Assembly: GCF_030269605.1 (NCBI RefSeq)
Contig: NZ_BSTQ01000028.1
Span: 1 to 64,000, forward strand
Direction: 5' to 3'
DNA length: 64,000 bases
Source of the DNA: Lentzea sp. NBRC 105346
GTDB taxonomy: Bacteria > Actinomycetota > Actinomycetes > Mycobacteriales > Pseudonocardiaceae
The notes under the pieces are model-generated. The model worked only from the letters and a program-made list of their open reading frames with translations. It was not told where the DNA came from and made no database searches. Every line of letters begins with the position of its first letter. Position 1 is the first letter of the stretch. Of this stretch, positions 1 to 12,079 are shown one piece after another. The translations under genes were made by a program, and so were the position numbers.

Positions 1-117
1 CCCTCCCGTCGCATCGCACCTGAGGCAGCCGCATCCGAGACCCCAGGTCAAGCGAAAAGCGTGCTTGACCTGGGGTCTCGGATGCGGCAGGGCTTCGCCT
101 GCGATGCGACGGGAGGG
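1..117. repeat. long inverted repeat (about 53-bp arms)
   Basis: The left arm (1-53) and right arm (63-117) are near-perfect reverse complements around a 9-nt loop at 54-62. The inner 25 bp (29-53 with 63-87) and outer 18 bp (1-18 with 100-117) pair perfectly. The middle, 19-28 against 88-99, is an internal loop. The stem may extend left of the window. It could be a strong terminator of an upstream gene or a small palindromic repeat; no run of T follows it. It is far longer than the other terminators here. Confidence 0.8.
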
Positions 118-301
118 GCCCACCACCGGTTGGTTGCGCGCTGCGCGCGCGGTGTACCTGCCGGTTCCGTACGTGGTCGCTTCCTTGGCTGGCGGTTCCG
201 TCGTGGTTGGTTCCGGGGCTCGCGCTTCGCGCATCGTGTGTGGGGTGTGGCTCTTTCGGGGTAGGTCGAAGTTCTGGGCCCCGCGTGCGGCCCGGCGGCC
301 G
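118..301. other. non-coding upstream stretch
   Basis: No gene is supported between the inverted repeat and the peptidase start at 315. Open frames here are short and lack family features or ribosome binding sites. The only element seen is the -10 hexamer listed at 302-307. Confidence 0.5.
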
Positions 302-307
302 TAGGCT
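302..307 (+). promoter_or_regulatory. -10 element (TAGGCT) of a likely leaderless promoter
   Basis: TAGGCT fits the actinobacterial -10 consensus TANNNT and lies 7 nt before the ATG at 315. No Shine-Dalgarno sequence precedes that ATG. This spacing is what a leaderless transcript starting at the start codon would show. The -35 region is not recognisable. Confidence 0.45.
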
Positions 308-314
308 GCTGGGC

Positions 315-1391
315 ATGTCGGAGTCGTACGCCAACCGCCGTGCCGCACTGCGCTTGAAGCTCCGTGACCTGGAGCTGGACGCCCTGCTGGTCACCGATCT
401 GCTCAACCTTCGTTACCTCACCGGGTTCACCGGATCCAACGGCGCGGTGCTCGTCTCCGCCGAAGGGGACGAGAAGACGGTCTTCTGCACGGACGGGCGG
501 TACCTGACGCAGTCCGCGCAGCAGGTGCCGGACCTGGAGCGCCTCATTGAGCGGCCGTGTGACCTGGCGTTGGCGGCCAAGGCCAAGGGGCGGACGGGGT
601 ACGAGAGCCATCACGTGACGGTGGACGGGCTGGACTCTCTGGCCAAGGCGGCGGACGCCGAGCTGGTGCGGGCGCCGGGGCTGGTGGAGGAGTTGCGGCT
701 CGTCAAGGACGAGATCGAGATCGAAGCCCTGCGCATGGCGTGCGCGGCGGCTGATCGGGCGTTGGCGGCGTTGATTCAGCACGGTGGGTTGAGGCCGGGG
801 AGGACTGAGCGGGAGGTTGCCCGCGAGCTGGAGAGCCGGATGCTCGACCACGGGGCGACTGGGCCGTCGTTCGACACGATTGTGGCGTTCGGCGTGAACA
901 GTGCGGTGCCGCACCACCGGCCGACCGACGCGGCCTTGCACAAGGGTGACCTGGTCAAGCTCGACTTCGGGGCGCTGGTGGACGGGTATCACTCGGACAT
1001 GACGCGCACGCTCGTCGTGGGGAAGCCCGCTGACTGGCAGCGGGAGCTGTACGACCTGGTCGCGCGGTCGCAGGCTGCTGGGCGGGCGGCGTTGGCGCCG
1101 GGGGTGGCGTTGAAGGACGTCGACAAGGCGGCTCGCGACGTCATTGAGAAGGCTGGGTACGGGGAGCAGTTCCTGCACGGGCTCGGGCACGGGGTCGGGT
1201 TGGAGATCCACGAGGCTCCGGCGCTGTCGAAAGTCGGTGACGGTACACTTTCGGCCGGTATGGCGGTCACCGTCGAGCCCGGCGTCTACCTGTCGGGGAA
1301 GGGCGGGGTCCGCATCGAGGACACTCTCGTCGTGCGCGAAAGCGCGCCGGAGCTCCTCACCCTGACCACGAAGGAACTCGTGGTCGTCTGA
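315..1391 (+). CDS. M24-family aminopeptidase P / Xaa-Pro dipeptidase
   Basis: This cytoplasmic metallopeptidase would cleave X-Pro bonds. It has 358 residues: an N-terminal creatinase-type domain (about 1-125) and a C-terminal pita-bread catalytic domain. The five expected metal ligands are visible: Asp217 (LDFG), Asp228 (HSDMTR), His292 (GLGHGVG), Glu321 (VEPGVY) and Glu335 (RIEDT). The ATG at 315 was chosen because the family N-terminus begins there; upstream codons in the same frame give an unlike Arg/Gly-rich peptide. It lies 30 bp before efp, a common actinobacterial arrangement, often labelled pepQ. The exact substrate cannot be told from sequence. Confidence 0.93.
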   Translation: MSESYANRRAALRLKLRDLELDALLVTDLLNLRYLTGFTGSNGAVLVSAEGDEKTVFCTDGRYLTQSAQQVPDLERLIERPCDLALAAKAKGRTGYESHHVTVDGLDSLAKAADAELVRAPGLVEELRLVKDEIEIEALRMACAAADRALAALIQHGGLRPGRTEREVARELESRMLDHGATGPSFDTIVAFGVNSAVPHHRPTDAALHKGDLVKLDFGALVDGYHSDMTRTLVVGKPADWQRELYDLVARSQAAGRAALAPGVALKDVDKAARDVIEKAGYGEQFLHGLGHGVGLEIHEAPALSKVGDGTLSAGMAVTVEPGVYLSGKGGVRIEDTLVVRESAPELLTLTTKELVVV

Positions 1392-1421
1392 CGCCCGTCC
1401 CAACACAGGAGAAACTCCACC

Positions 1422-1985
1422 GTGGCCACCACGAACGACCTCAAGAACGGCCTGGTGCTGAACCTCGACGGCCAGCTGTGGACCGTCACCGCGTTCCAGC
1501 ACGTCAAGCCGGGCAAGGGCGGCGCCTTCGTGCGTACGACCCTCAAGCACGTGCTGACCGGGAAGGTCGTCGACAAGACCTTCAACGCGGGCACCAAGGT
1601 CGAGACCGCCACCGTGGACAAGCGCGGCATGACGTACCTGTACAAGGACGGCGCCGACTTCGTCTTCATGGACGGCGACACGTACGACCAGATCCACGTC
1701 GCGGCCGAGGTCGTGGGCGACAACGCCAACTACATGCTGGAGAACCAGGAAGCGGTCGTCGCCGTGCACGAGGGCGTGCCGCTCTTCATCGAGCTCCCCA
1801 CCTCGGTCGAGCTGGTCATCGAGCACACCGACCCCGGCCTGCAGGGCGACCGCTCCACGGGTGGCACCAAGCCCGCGAAGCTGGAGACCGGCGCGGAGAT
1901 CCAGGTCCCGCTGTTCGTGACCACCGGCGAGAAGATCAAGGTCGACACCCGCGACGGTCGCTACCTCGGTCGCGTCAGCAGCTGA
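1422..1985 (+). CDS. efp: translation elongation factor P
   Basis: EF-P binds ribosomes stalled at consecutive prolines and promotes peptide bond formation. The 187-residue protein has the usual three beta-barrel domains. The tip loop reads KPGKGGAF, with Lys32 at the position that contacts the P-site tRNA. No lysine-modifying genes (epmAB, deoxyhypusine-type or ymfI) are nearby, consistent with reports that many actinobacterial EF-Ps work unmodified. The GTG start follows an AGGAGA ribosome binding site. It precedes nusB by 1 nt, so the two are probably co-transcribed. Confidence 0.97.
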   Translation: MATTNDLKNGLVLNLDGQLWTVTAFQHVKPGKGGAFVRTTLKHVLTGKVVDKTFNAGTKVETATVDKRGMTYLYKDGADFVFMDGDTYDQIHVAAEVVGDNANYMLENQEAVVAVHEGVPLFIELPTSVELVIEHTDPGLQGDRSTGGTKPAKLETGAEIQVPLFVTTGEKIKVDTRDGRYLGRVSS

Positions 1986-1986
1986 C

Positions 1987-2406
1987 ATGGGTGCACGGAG
2001 CAAGGCGCGCAAGCGCGCGGTCGACTTCCTCTACGAGGCTGACCTCCTCGGCACGGACCCGGTGACGCTGCTCGCCGAGCGCGTCGGCTCACCGGATGTG
2101 CCGCCGGTCAACGACTACACGGTGGCCCTCGTCGAGGGGGTCACCGCGCACCGGGCGCGGATCGACGACCTCATCTCGGAGCACTCCGAGGGGTGGACGC
2201 TGGCCCGCATGCCGGCGGTCGACCGGGCTGTATTGCGGATCGGGCTGTACGAGCTGCTGTGGGCTTCCGATGTGCCCGACGCCGTGGCGATCGACGAGGC
2301 CGTCGAGCTGGCCAAGGGGTTGTCGACGGACGACTCGCCGCGGTTCGTGAACGGTGTGCTGGGGCGGATCGCCGTCATCGCGGACCAGATCCGCGCGGTT
2401 CTCTAG
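1987..2406 (+). CDS. nusB: transcription antitermination protein NusB
   Basis: NusB pairs with NusE (ribosomal protein S10) on boxA RNA to antiterminate rRNA transcription. The 139-residue all-helical protein has the family N-terminus (KARKRAVDFLYEAD) and the C-terminal helix pattern with DSPRFVNGVLGRI. Its ATG is 1 nt after the efp stop, which indicates translational coupling. A perfect 23-bp hairpin begins 3 nt after its stop codon and ends the peptidase-efp-nusB unit. The length is normal for the family. Confidence 0.96.
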   Translation: MGARSKARKRAVDFLYEADLLGTDPVTLLAERVGSPDVPPVNDYTVALVEGVTAHRARIDDLISEHSEGWTLARMPAVDRAVLRIGLYELLWASDVPDAVAIDEAVELAKGLSTDDSPRFVNGVLGRIAVIADQIRAVL

Positions 2407-2409
2407 ACG

Positions 2410-2460
2410 CCGTTAAGGCCACCTTCACTGCGCTCAACGCAGTGAAGGTGGCCTTAACGG
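2410..2460. terminator. perfect 23-bp hairpin terminator, CTCAA loop
   Basis: Arms 2410-2432 and 2438-2460 are perfect reverse complements around the loop CTCAA (2433-2437). The hairpin starts 3 nt after the nusB stop, between convergent nusB and bldD. No T-run follows, as is usual for high-GC actinobacterial terminators. Its core sequence and loop recur at 40523-40575. Confidence 0.8.
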
Positions 2461-2480
2461 TGTCAGCAGGGAGGCACGGC

Positions 2481-2530
2481 TTGTGTCCCCTTGGCGCGCT
2501 CCGTCAGGACAGCGCATCAAGGGGACACAA
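2481..2530. terminator. second inverted repeat between nusB and bldD
   Basis: Arms TTGTGTCCCCTTG (2481-2493) and its exact complement (2518-2530) flank a 24-nt loop that also holds matching GCGC tetramers. It ends 6 bp before the bldD stop codon, so it probably terminates bldD transcription from the other strand. Confidence 0.6.
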
Positions 2531-2536
2531 ACGCGT

Positions 2537-3025
2537 TCAGTCTTCCTTCGCGGGGCGGGCCTCAGGGGGAAGGACGCCCCAGTCGATGAGCTGTTCGGTC
2601 AGTTCACCAGGGGTCATGTCGTAGATGATGGCGAGCGAACGCAGGTCCTCGGTGCGGATCGAGAGGACCTTACCGTTGTAGTCGCCGCGCTGGGACTGGA
2701 TGGTCGCGGCGTAGCGGGCCAGGGGACCCACCTTTTCGACCGGCAGCTGTTGCAGCCGTTCGAGGTTGATCACGATCTTCGTTGCCGGCTCGGCGCCGGA
2801 GGGGACGCGGCCCTCGGGAAGAAGCTCGGCCACGGGGACCCCGTAGAAGTCGGCCAGCTCGGCCAGCTTCTGCACGGTCACCGCACGGTCTCCGCGCTCG
2901 TACGAGCCGACGACCACGGCCTTCCAACGACCGCCGGACTTCTGCTCGACGCCGTGCAGGGACAGGCCCTGCTGCTGGCGGATAGCGCGGAGCTTGGCCC
3001 CCAGCGCCTTGGCGTAGTCGCCCAT
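2537..3025 (-). CDS. bldD: developmental master repressor BldD (c-di-GMP-binding)
   Basis: BldD is the XRE-type regulator that represses sporulation genes in Streptomyces when two copies are bridged by a c-di-GMP tetramer. This 162-residue protein has an N-terminal helix-turn-helix (about 1-75, including RWKAVVVGSYERGDRAVTV) and a C-terminal domain with the c-di-GMP signature RGD-X8-RxxD: RGD at 113-115, then YNGKVLSI, then RTED at 124-127. It sits convergent to nusB and divergent from the pyr operon, the same neighbourhood as in Streptomyces. A BldD-box-like sequence lies about 65 bp upstream, suggesting autoregulation. The tail (PPEARPAKED) is shorter than I recall for Streptomyces. Confidence 0.96.
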   Translation of the reverse strand: MGDYAKALGAKLRAIRQQQGLSLHGVEQKSGGRWKAVVVGSYERGDRAVTVQKLAELADFYGVPVAELLPEGRVPSGAEPATKIVINLERLQQLPVEKVGPLARYAATIQSQRGDYNGKVLSIRTEDLRSLAIIYDMTPGELTEQLIDWGVLPPEARPAKED

Positions 3026-3088
3026 GTGGCGGTTCTCCGTTCATTCGCCCCGTCAGCAGTACGGGCGGCTGCGGGGAGGCTTAGATCG

Positions 3089-3102
3089 ATACGCAGAGTA
3101 AT
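3089..3102. promoter_or_regulatory. candidate BldD operator upstream of bldD
   Basis: The core ACGCAGAGT at 3091-3099 followed by AA matches the published BldD pseudopalindrome tnACnC(A/T)GnGTnAn. Only the weakly conserved first base differs. It lies in the bldD-pyrR divergent region, about 65 bp before the bldD start, where self-repression would be expected. It partly overlaps a second near-palindrome, AGAGTAATGATTGCTCT. Confidence 0.55.
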
Positions 3103-3245
3103 GATTGCTCTCCGTGGTCATAAGGTCAAGCTGATCTCGACGAAGCCAACCGCGTCGCAACCCGACACCACCCGGAAGGTTGACCCGCCACGCCTGATAC
3201 GGTGCAGGTCAGCCCGGCAATAACCGGGTGTCCGACGTCCTTTAA

Positions 3246-3276
3246 GGACCCGTCCAGTGAGGCGGGGAAGGAGGTC
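3246..3276 (+). promoter_or_regulatory. PyrR-binding RNA hairpin over the pyrR ribosome binding site
   Basis: GGACC (3246-3250) pairs with GGTCC (3272-3276), enclosing TCCAGTGAGGC, a close match to the PyrR-binding loop known from Bacillus (TCCAGAGAGGCT). The Shine-Dalgarno GGAAGGAGG (3266-3274) lies inside the hairpin, 7 nt before the GTG. This is the mycobacterial-type arrangement: UMP-bound PyrR would stabilise the hairpin and block translation of the operon. No terminator/antiterminator pair is seen, so control is probably translational. Confidence 0.7.
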
Positions 3277-3281
3277 CAGCC

Positions 3282-3854
3282 GTGGCGCCACGTCAACGTG
3301 GTGCGACGGATCCGGCTGGAGATCGCGAGATCTTGTCAGCCGGTGATGTCGCGCGCACCGTCGCCCGAATGGCCCATCAGATCATCGAGAAGACCGCTCT
3401 CGATGCACCGAGCGCACCCGACGTCGTCTTGATGGGTATTCCCAGCCGGGGTGCCCCGCTCGCGCGCCGGCTCGCCGAGAAGATCGCCGAGTTCTCCGGC
3501 ACGACGCCCAGAACCGGCACGCTCGACGTCACCCTCTACCGCGATGACCTGCGGCGCGGCCCGACCAGGCCGCTGGAGACGACGAAGCTGCCCGACGGCG
3601 GGATCGACGACAAGCTGATCATCCTGGTCGACGACGTGCTGTTCTCCGGACGCACGATCCGCGCCGCCCTCGACGCGCTGCGGGACCACGGACGGCCCCA
3701 GGCCGTCCAGCTCGCCGTGCTGGTCGACCGCGGCCACCGCGAGCTGCCGATCCGCGCGGACTACGTCGGCAAGAACCTGCCGACCGCGAAGAGCGAGGAC
3801 GTGATCGTCTACCTCGACGAGATGGACGACCGGGACGGGGTGCTGATCCGGTGA
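3282..3854 (+). CDS. pyrR: bifunctional pyr operon regulator / uracil phosphoribosyltransferase
   Basis: PyrR binds UMP and pyr leader RNA to repress the operon, and can also make UMP from uracil and PRPP. The 190-residue protein has the type I phosphoribosyltransferase fold. The PRPP loop [12 protein letters not shown] is near residue 115, and [11 protein letters not shown] forms the N-terminal part of the site. The basic RNA-binding surface is plausible ([12 protein letters not shown]). GTG at 3282 follows a strong GGAAGGAGG. The stop overlaps the pyrB start (GTGA), so repression of pyrR translation would spread down the operon. Confidence 0.95.
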   Translation: MAPRQRGATDPAGDREILSAGDVARTVARMAHQIIEKTALDAPSAPDVVLMGIPSRGAPLARRLAEKIAEFSGTTPRTGTLDVTLYRDDLRRGPTRPLETTKLPDGGIDDKLIILVDDVLFSGRTIRAALDALRDHGRPQAVQLAVLVDRGHRELPIRADYVGKNLPTAKSEDVIVYLDEMDDRDGVLIR

Positions 3855-4783
3855 AACACCTGCTCAGCACGGAGAGGATCGACCCGGACACGGCGACCGC
3901 CATCCTCGACACCGCCGACCGCCTCAAGCAGGCGCTGCTCGGCCGCGAGGTGCGCAAGCTCCCCACGCTGCGCGGCCGCACCGTGATCACGATGTTCTAC
4001 GAGAACTCCACCCGCACGCGCGTGAGCTTCGAGATCGCCGGCAAGTGGATGAGCGCCGACGTGATCAACGTCAGCAGCAGCGGCTCCAGCGTCAGCAAGG
4101 GCGAGAGCCTGCGCGACACCGCGCTCACGCTCCAGTCCGCAGGTGCGGACTGCATCATCGTGCGCCACCCGGCGAGCGGCGCGGCGCACCGGCTCGCGGG
4201 CTGGCTGCAGCACACGAACACGAGCGTCGTGAACGCCGGTGACGGCATGCACGAGCACCCCACGCAGGCGTTGCTCGACGCCGCCACGCTCAGGGACCGG
4301 CTCGGGAGTCTCAACGGCCGCCGCATCGCGATCGTCGGCGACGTCCTGCACAGCCGGGTCGCCCGGAGCAACGTGCACCTGCTGCACGCGCTGGGCGCGG
4401 ACGTCACGCTCGTCGCCCCGCCGACCCTGCTGCCGACGGGCGTGCAGAACTGGCCGGTCACCGTCTCGCACGAGCTGGACGCAGAGCTGTCCAGCCTCGA
4501 CGCGGTCATGCTGCTGCGCGTGCAGGCCGAGCGGATGCACGGCGGGTTCTTCCCGTCCGCCCGCGAGTACTCGATCGCCTATGGCCTCAACGAGAACCGC
4601 CTCAGGCTCCTCCCGGAGCACGCGGTCGTGCTGCACCCCGGCCCGATGCTGCGCGGCATGGAGATCGCGTCCGTCGTCGCCGACAGCCCCCAGGCCGCCA
4701 TCACCGAACAGGTCCGCAACGGCGTGCACGTGCGCATGGCCGTCCTGTACCACCTGCTTGCGCACGAGGAGGAGACCGCGTGA
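3851..4783 (+). CDS. pyrB: aspartate carbamoyltransferase catalytic subunit
   Basis: It condenses carbamoyl phosphate with aspartate, the committed step of pyrimidine synthesis. The 310-residue protein has the carbamoyl-phosphate loop ([11 protein letters not shown], from about residue 51), the SVSKGES loop, HPTQALLD (about 136) and [11 protein letters not shown] near the C-terminus. No regulatory subunit gene pyrI is present, as usual in actinobacteria. GTG at 3851 overlaps the pyrR stop by 4 bp, and the gene overlaps pyrC in the same way. Confidence 0.97.
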   Translation: MKHLLSTERIDPDTATAILDTADRLKQALLGREVRKLPTLRGRTVITMFYENSTRTRVSFEIAGKWMSADVINVSSSGSSVSKGESLRDTALTLQSAGADCIIVRHPASGAAHRLAGWLQHTNTSVVNAGDGMHEHPTQALLDAATLRDRLGSLNGRRIAIVGDVLHSRVARSNVHLLHALGADVTLVAPPTLLPTGVQNWPVTVSHELDAELSSLDAVMLLRVQAERMHGGFFPSAREYSIAYGLNENRLRLLPEHAVVLHPGPMLRGMEIASVVADSPQAAITEQVRNGVHVRMAVLYHLLAHEEETA

Positions 4784-6060
4784 AGCCTTTGCTGCTCAAG
4801 GGAGTAAGGCCCTACGGCGAGGGTGACCCGGTAGACATCCTGATCAAGGACGGCGTCATCGCCGAAGGCACCGACGACAACGCCGAAGTGATCGAGGGCA
4901 ACGGCGCGATCCTGCTGCCGGGCTTCGTCGACCTGCACACCCACCTGCGCGAACCGGGCCGCGAGGACACCGAGACCATCGCGACCGGCTCCAAGGCCGC
5001 GGCGCTCGGCGGCTACACGGCGGTCTTCGCCATGGCCAACACCGATCCGGTCGCGGACAACGCGGTGATCGTCGAGCACGTCGCCCGCCGGGGGAAGGAA
5101 GTCGGCCTGGTCGACGTCCACCCGGTCGGCGCCGTCACGGTCGGCCTCAAGGGCGAGAAGCTCGCCGAGCTGGGCACCATGGCGAAGTCCAGCGCGAACG
5201 TCCGGGTGTTCTCCGACGACGGCCACTGCGTGCACGACCCGTTGATCATGCGCCGGGCGCTGGAGTACTCGAAGGCGTTGAACGCCGTCATCGCCCAGCA
5301 CGCCGAGGAGCCCCGGCTCACGATCGGCGCGCAGGCCCACGAGGGTGAGAACGCGAGCAGGCTGGGCCTGCAGGGCTGGCCGGCCGCCGCCGAGGAGTCG
5401 ATCGTCGCCCGCGACTGCATCCTCGCGAAGCAGGTCGACGCGCGGCTGCACGTCTGCCACGTCAGCACGACCGGCACCGCCGACGTGCTGAAGTGGGCGA
5501 AGGAGCGCGGCACCAAGGTCAGCGCCGAGGTCACCCCGCACCACCTGCTGCTGACCGACGACCGGCTGGAGACCTACGACCCGGTCAACAAGGTCAACCC
5601 GCCGCTGCGCACGCAGGCCGACGTGGACGCACTCCGCCAAGCGCTGGCCGAGGGCACGATCGACTGCGTCGCCACGGACCACGCCCCGCACGCCGTGCAG
5701 GACAAGGACTGCGAGTGGTCCGCGGCCCGCCCCGGCATGCTCGGCCTGCAGACCGCCCTGTCCGTCGTCATCAAGACCATGGTCCAGACGGGTCTGCTCG
5801 ACTGGCGCGGCGTCGCTCGCGTGATGAGCGAGAAGCCCGCCGAGATCGCCGGTCTGACCGACCACGGCCGGCCGATCGAGGCCGGCGAGCCCGCCAATCT
5901 CACGCTGGTCGACCCGGACGCGACGTGGGTCGTCAACGGCGCCGAACTGGCGAGCGTGGCGGGCAACACCCCGTTCGAGGGCATGGAACTGCCCGGCGTG
6001 GTGACGACGACCATCTTGCGTGGGCAGGTCACGGCCGCGCGGGGAAGGATTGACGCATGA
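4780..6060 (+). CDS. pyrC: dihydroorotase (class I)
   Basis: It cyclises carbamoyl aspartate to dihydroorotate. The 426-residue amidohydrolase shows the metal-binding HTHLREPG motif near residue 53, a second histidine site (VCHVSTTG) and the catalytic Asp motif ATDHAPH. The length fits the class I type that partners with aspartate carbamoyltransferase. Its GTG start overlaps the pyrB stop (GTGA), and its stop overlaps the next gene (ATGA). Confidence 0.97.
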   Translation: MKPLLLKGVRPYGEGDPVDILIKDGVIAEGTDDNAEVIEGNGAILLPGFVDLHTHLREPGREDTETIATGSKAAALGGYTAVFAMANTDPVADNAVIVEHVARRGKEVGLVDVHPVGAVTVGLKGEKLAELGTMAKSSANVRVFSDDGHCVHDPLIMRRALEYSKALNAVIAQHAEEPRLTIGAQAHEGENASRLGLQGWPAAAEESIVARDCILAKQVDARLHVCHVSTTGTADVLKWAKERGTKVSAEVTPHHLLLTDDRLETYDPVNKVNPPLRTQADVDALRQALAEGTIDCVATDHAPHAVQDKDCEWSAARPGMLGLQTALSVVIKTMVQTGLLDWRGVARVMSEKPAEIAGLTDHGRPIEAGEPANLTLVDPDATWVVNGAELASVAGNTPFEGMELPGVVTTTILRGQVTAARGRIDA

Positions 6061-6545
6061 CCCGCGTGTTGCTCGTCCTGATCGTCTTCCTCTTCTTCGC
6101 GCTCTGCGTGTACGGCATGTGGCACGGCTGGCGACGACGCGCGCGCAAGCAGGCCGAGTCCCTGCCCGCGTTCCCCGCGAAGCCGGAGCAGCTCGGTGAC
6201 GAGATCCTGAACGCGACCGGCGTGTACATCGGCACGACGAACGCGGGCAACTGGCAGGACCGCATCCAGGTCGGCGACATCGGCCACCGCGCCGAGGCCG
6301 AGCTGCACCTGCACCCCGAAGGCGTCGCGATCGAACGCGTCGGCGCGGACGACCTGTTCATCCCGAAGACCGCGATCAAGGACGTCCGGACGGACAAGGG
6401 ACTCGCGGGCAAGGTGATGTTCGACGAGGGCCTGCTGGTCATCCAGTGGGAGCTGGAGGACCGCGTGTTGGACACCGGTTTCCGCGGCGACGACAAGAGT
6501 GTTTATGGCCAGTGGGTTGACGCCCTGGTGGGAGGTAAAGCGTGA
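6057..6545 (+). CDS. single-pass membrane protein of the pyr operon (PH-like)
   Basis: The 162-residue protein has one N-terminal transmembrane helix (about residues 3-25), a basic juxtamembrane segment (RRRARKQ) and a soluble beta-rich domain resembling bacterial PH-like domains. A protein of this kind sits between pyrC and carA in many actinobacteria, including mycobacteria and Streptomyces, but I know of no function. It overlaps pyrC (ATGA) and carA (GTGA) by 4 bp each, so its dosage is tied to pyrimidine enzymes. A regulatory or anchoring role is only a guess. Confidence 0.85.
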   Translation: MTRVLLVLIVFLFFALCVYGMWHGWRRRARKQAESLPAFPAKPEQLGDEILNATGVYIGTTNAGNWQDRIQVGDIGHRAEAELHLHPEGVAIERVGADDLFIPKTAIKDVRTDKGLAGKVMFDEGLLVIQWELEDRVLDTGFRGDDKSVYGQWVDALVGGKA

Positions 6546-7653
6546 CGAACGCGGCTCTGGTTCTTGAAGATGGTCGCGTTTTCCGCGGCGAGAAGTTCGG
6601 CGCGGAAGGGCGTTCGCTCGGTGAGGTCGTGTTCTCCACGGCCATGACCGGCTACCAGGAGACCCTGACCGACCCGTCGTACCACCGGCAGATCGTGGTG
6701 CAGACGGCACCGCAGATCGGCAACACGGGCTGGAACGACGAGGACGACGAGTCGTCCCGCATCTGGGTCGCCGGCTATGTCGTGCGGGACCCGGCGCGGA
6801 CCCCGTCCAACTGGCGGTCCAAGCGCAGCCTGGACGACGAGCTCGTCCGGCAGGGGATCGTGGGCATCTCGGGGATCGACACCCGGACCCTGACCCGGCA
6901 CATCCGGGAGCAGGGCGCGATGCGCGCGGGTGTGTTCTCCGGTGACGCGCTCGGGCCGAAGGACTACATGCTCGAGCAGGTCCGCGAGTCGGCGGGGATG
7001 CTCGGCGCGAACCTCGCGGGCGACGTCACGACGGCCAAGCCCTACGTGGTCGAGGCGATCGGCGAGAAGAAGTTCACCGTCGCGGCACTCGACCTGGGCA
7101 TCAAGTCGAACACCCCGCGGATGATGGCGGCGCGGGGCATCGAGGTGCACGTCATGCCGTTGACAAGCACGATCGACGACATTCTGAGCGTGAACCCCAC
7201 GGGTGTCTTCCTGTCGAACGGTCCGGGCGACCCGGCCACGCAGGACCACGCGATCGGCCTGACGAAGGAAGTGCTGCAGCGGAAGCTGCCGTTGTTCGGC
7301 ATCTGCTTCGGCAACCAGATCCTGGGCCGCGCGGTGGGTCGGGGGACGTACAAGATGCGCTACGGCCACCGCGGCATCAACATCCCGGTGATCGACGTCG
7401 CCACCGGCAAGGTCGCGATCACGGCGCAGAACCACGGGTTCGCGCTGGAGGGAGAGCCGGGGGAGGAGTTCGGTTCGGACTTCGGCCGGGTACAGCTGAG
7501 CCACTACTGCCCGAACGACGGCACGGTCGAGGGCGTGCGGCTGCTGGACACGCCTGCGTTCTCCGTGCAGTACCACCCCGAGGCCGCGGCCGGTCCGCAC
7601 GACGCCGCGCCGCTGTTCGACGAGTTCGTGAACCTGATGAGCGAGGCCAACTG

Positions 7654-7654
<1 letters not shown>
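6542..7654 (+). CDS. carA: carbamoyl-phosphate synthase small (glutaminase) subunit
   Basis: It hydrolyses glutamine and channels ammonia to CarB. The 370-residue protein has the CarA N-terminal domain (about 1-150) and a class I glutamine amidotransferase domain. The nucleophile Cys lies in [14 protein letters not shown], and the His-Glu pair in [12 protein letters not shown]. The oxyanion strand FLSNGPGDP is also present. The GTG start overlaps the preceding gene. The stop shares one base with the carB ATG. Confidence 0.98.
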
Positions 7655-10958
<3,304 letters not shown>

Positions 10959-10962
<4 letters not shown>

Positions 10963-11771
10963 CGTTCGGAGAACGGCTCACGAAGGCTGTGGACGCGTTC
11001 GGGCCGCTCTGTGTGGGCATCGACCCGCATCCGGGCCTGATGGACGCCTGGGGGCTGTCTCAGGACGCCTCCGGGCTGGAGCGGTTCGCGCTGACCTGCG
11101 TGGAGGCGTTCGGCGGCCGGGTGGCGGTCGTGAAGCCGCAGTCGGCGTTCTTCGAGGCGTGCGGGTCGCGTGGCGTGGCGGTGCTCGAGCGTGTCATCGC
11201 CGATCTGCGCGACTCGGGGACGCTCGTGCTGCTGGACGCCAAGCGCGGCGACATCGGCTCCACGATGGCCGCCTACGCGGCGGCGTACCTGACCGAGGGG
11301 TCGCCGCTGGCGGCGGACGCGGTGACGCTGTCGCCGTACCTCGGCTTCGGGTCGCTGGAACCGGCCCTGGAGGCCGCTCGGGCGAACGGGCGGGGCGTGA
11401 TCGTGCTCGCGCTGACGTCCAACCCGGAGGGCGCTTCGGTCCAACGCGCGGTTGGGCCGGATGGGCGAACCGTGGCTCAGTCGATCGTGGATTTCGCTGC
11501 GGAACGGAATTCCGGCATTTCCCCCGTGGGTGATGTCGGTCTGGTCGTCGGGGCCACGATCGGGGAAACCGGGGTCGACCTGTCGAAGCTCAACGGCCCC
11601 GTCCTGGCGCCCGGTTTCGGCGCCCAGGGAGCCACCGTGGCCGACCTGAAGGCGTTGTTCGGCGCCGATTTGCGGAACATTCTGCCGACTTCGTCGAGGG
11701 ACGTCCTCAAGCATGGCCCGGACGTATCTTCGCTGGTCAGCGCGGTGCAGCGGGTGCAGGAAACGCTCTGA
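10959..11771 (+). CDS. pyrF: orotidine 5'-phosphate decarboxylase
   Basis: It forms UMP, the last step of the pathway. The 270-residue length and the motif [10 protein letters not shown] (Asp93, Lys95, Asp98) place it in the subfamily of longer decarboxylases common in actinobacteria. [11 protein letters not shown]-like and GLVVGAT segments are also present. ATG at 10959 overlaps the carB stop. This closes the operon; a hairpin follows. The pathway genes pyrD and pyrE are not in this window. Confidence 0.96.
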
Positions 11772-11779
11772 GGAGGTGT

Positions 11780-11817
11780 GCGCCACGCCGTCCTGGGGAA
11801 ACTTAGGGGCGTGGCGC
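11780..11817 (+). terminator. hairpin terminator after the pyr operon
   Basis: GCGCCACGCC (11780-11789) pairs exactly with GGCGTGGCGC (11808-11817) around an 18-nt loop, 8 nt after the pyrF stop. Confidence 0.6.
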
Positions 11818-12079
11818 GCTCACCTGGGCAAACCTGTGTTGGTAGGGTCCCTGCCACCAGGAGCCCCGCTGGTCATCGGGCCCACTACCACACAGGCCGT
11901 GGGCAGTCAGTTACCGAGGTCGGTGATCAGGCTTCTGGAGGGTGTTGGTACTACTACCACCCGCCGCTACGAACGGGCCGCTGAGAGATTTAGCTGACTG
12001 GGTCACGTTGTCCCCAGGCAATTGCGGTCGGTACGGTCGCGGCACCGATCCGAAAAGAATCCACACCACGGAGGAAATC
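11818..12079. other. mihF leader region, no gene
   Basis: Between the pyrF terminator and mihF there is no supported gene. TTGTCC at 12008 and TACGGT at 12032, spaced 18 bp, could be a sigma-70-type promoter for mihF. GGAGGAAA at 12070-12077 is its ribosome binding site. Small inverted repeats (GTTGGTACTACTACC region) are weak. Confidence 0.35.
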
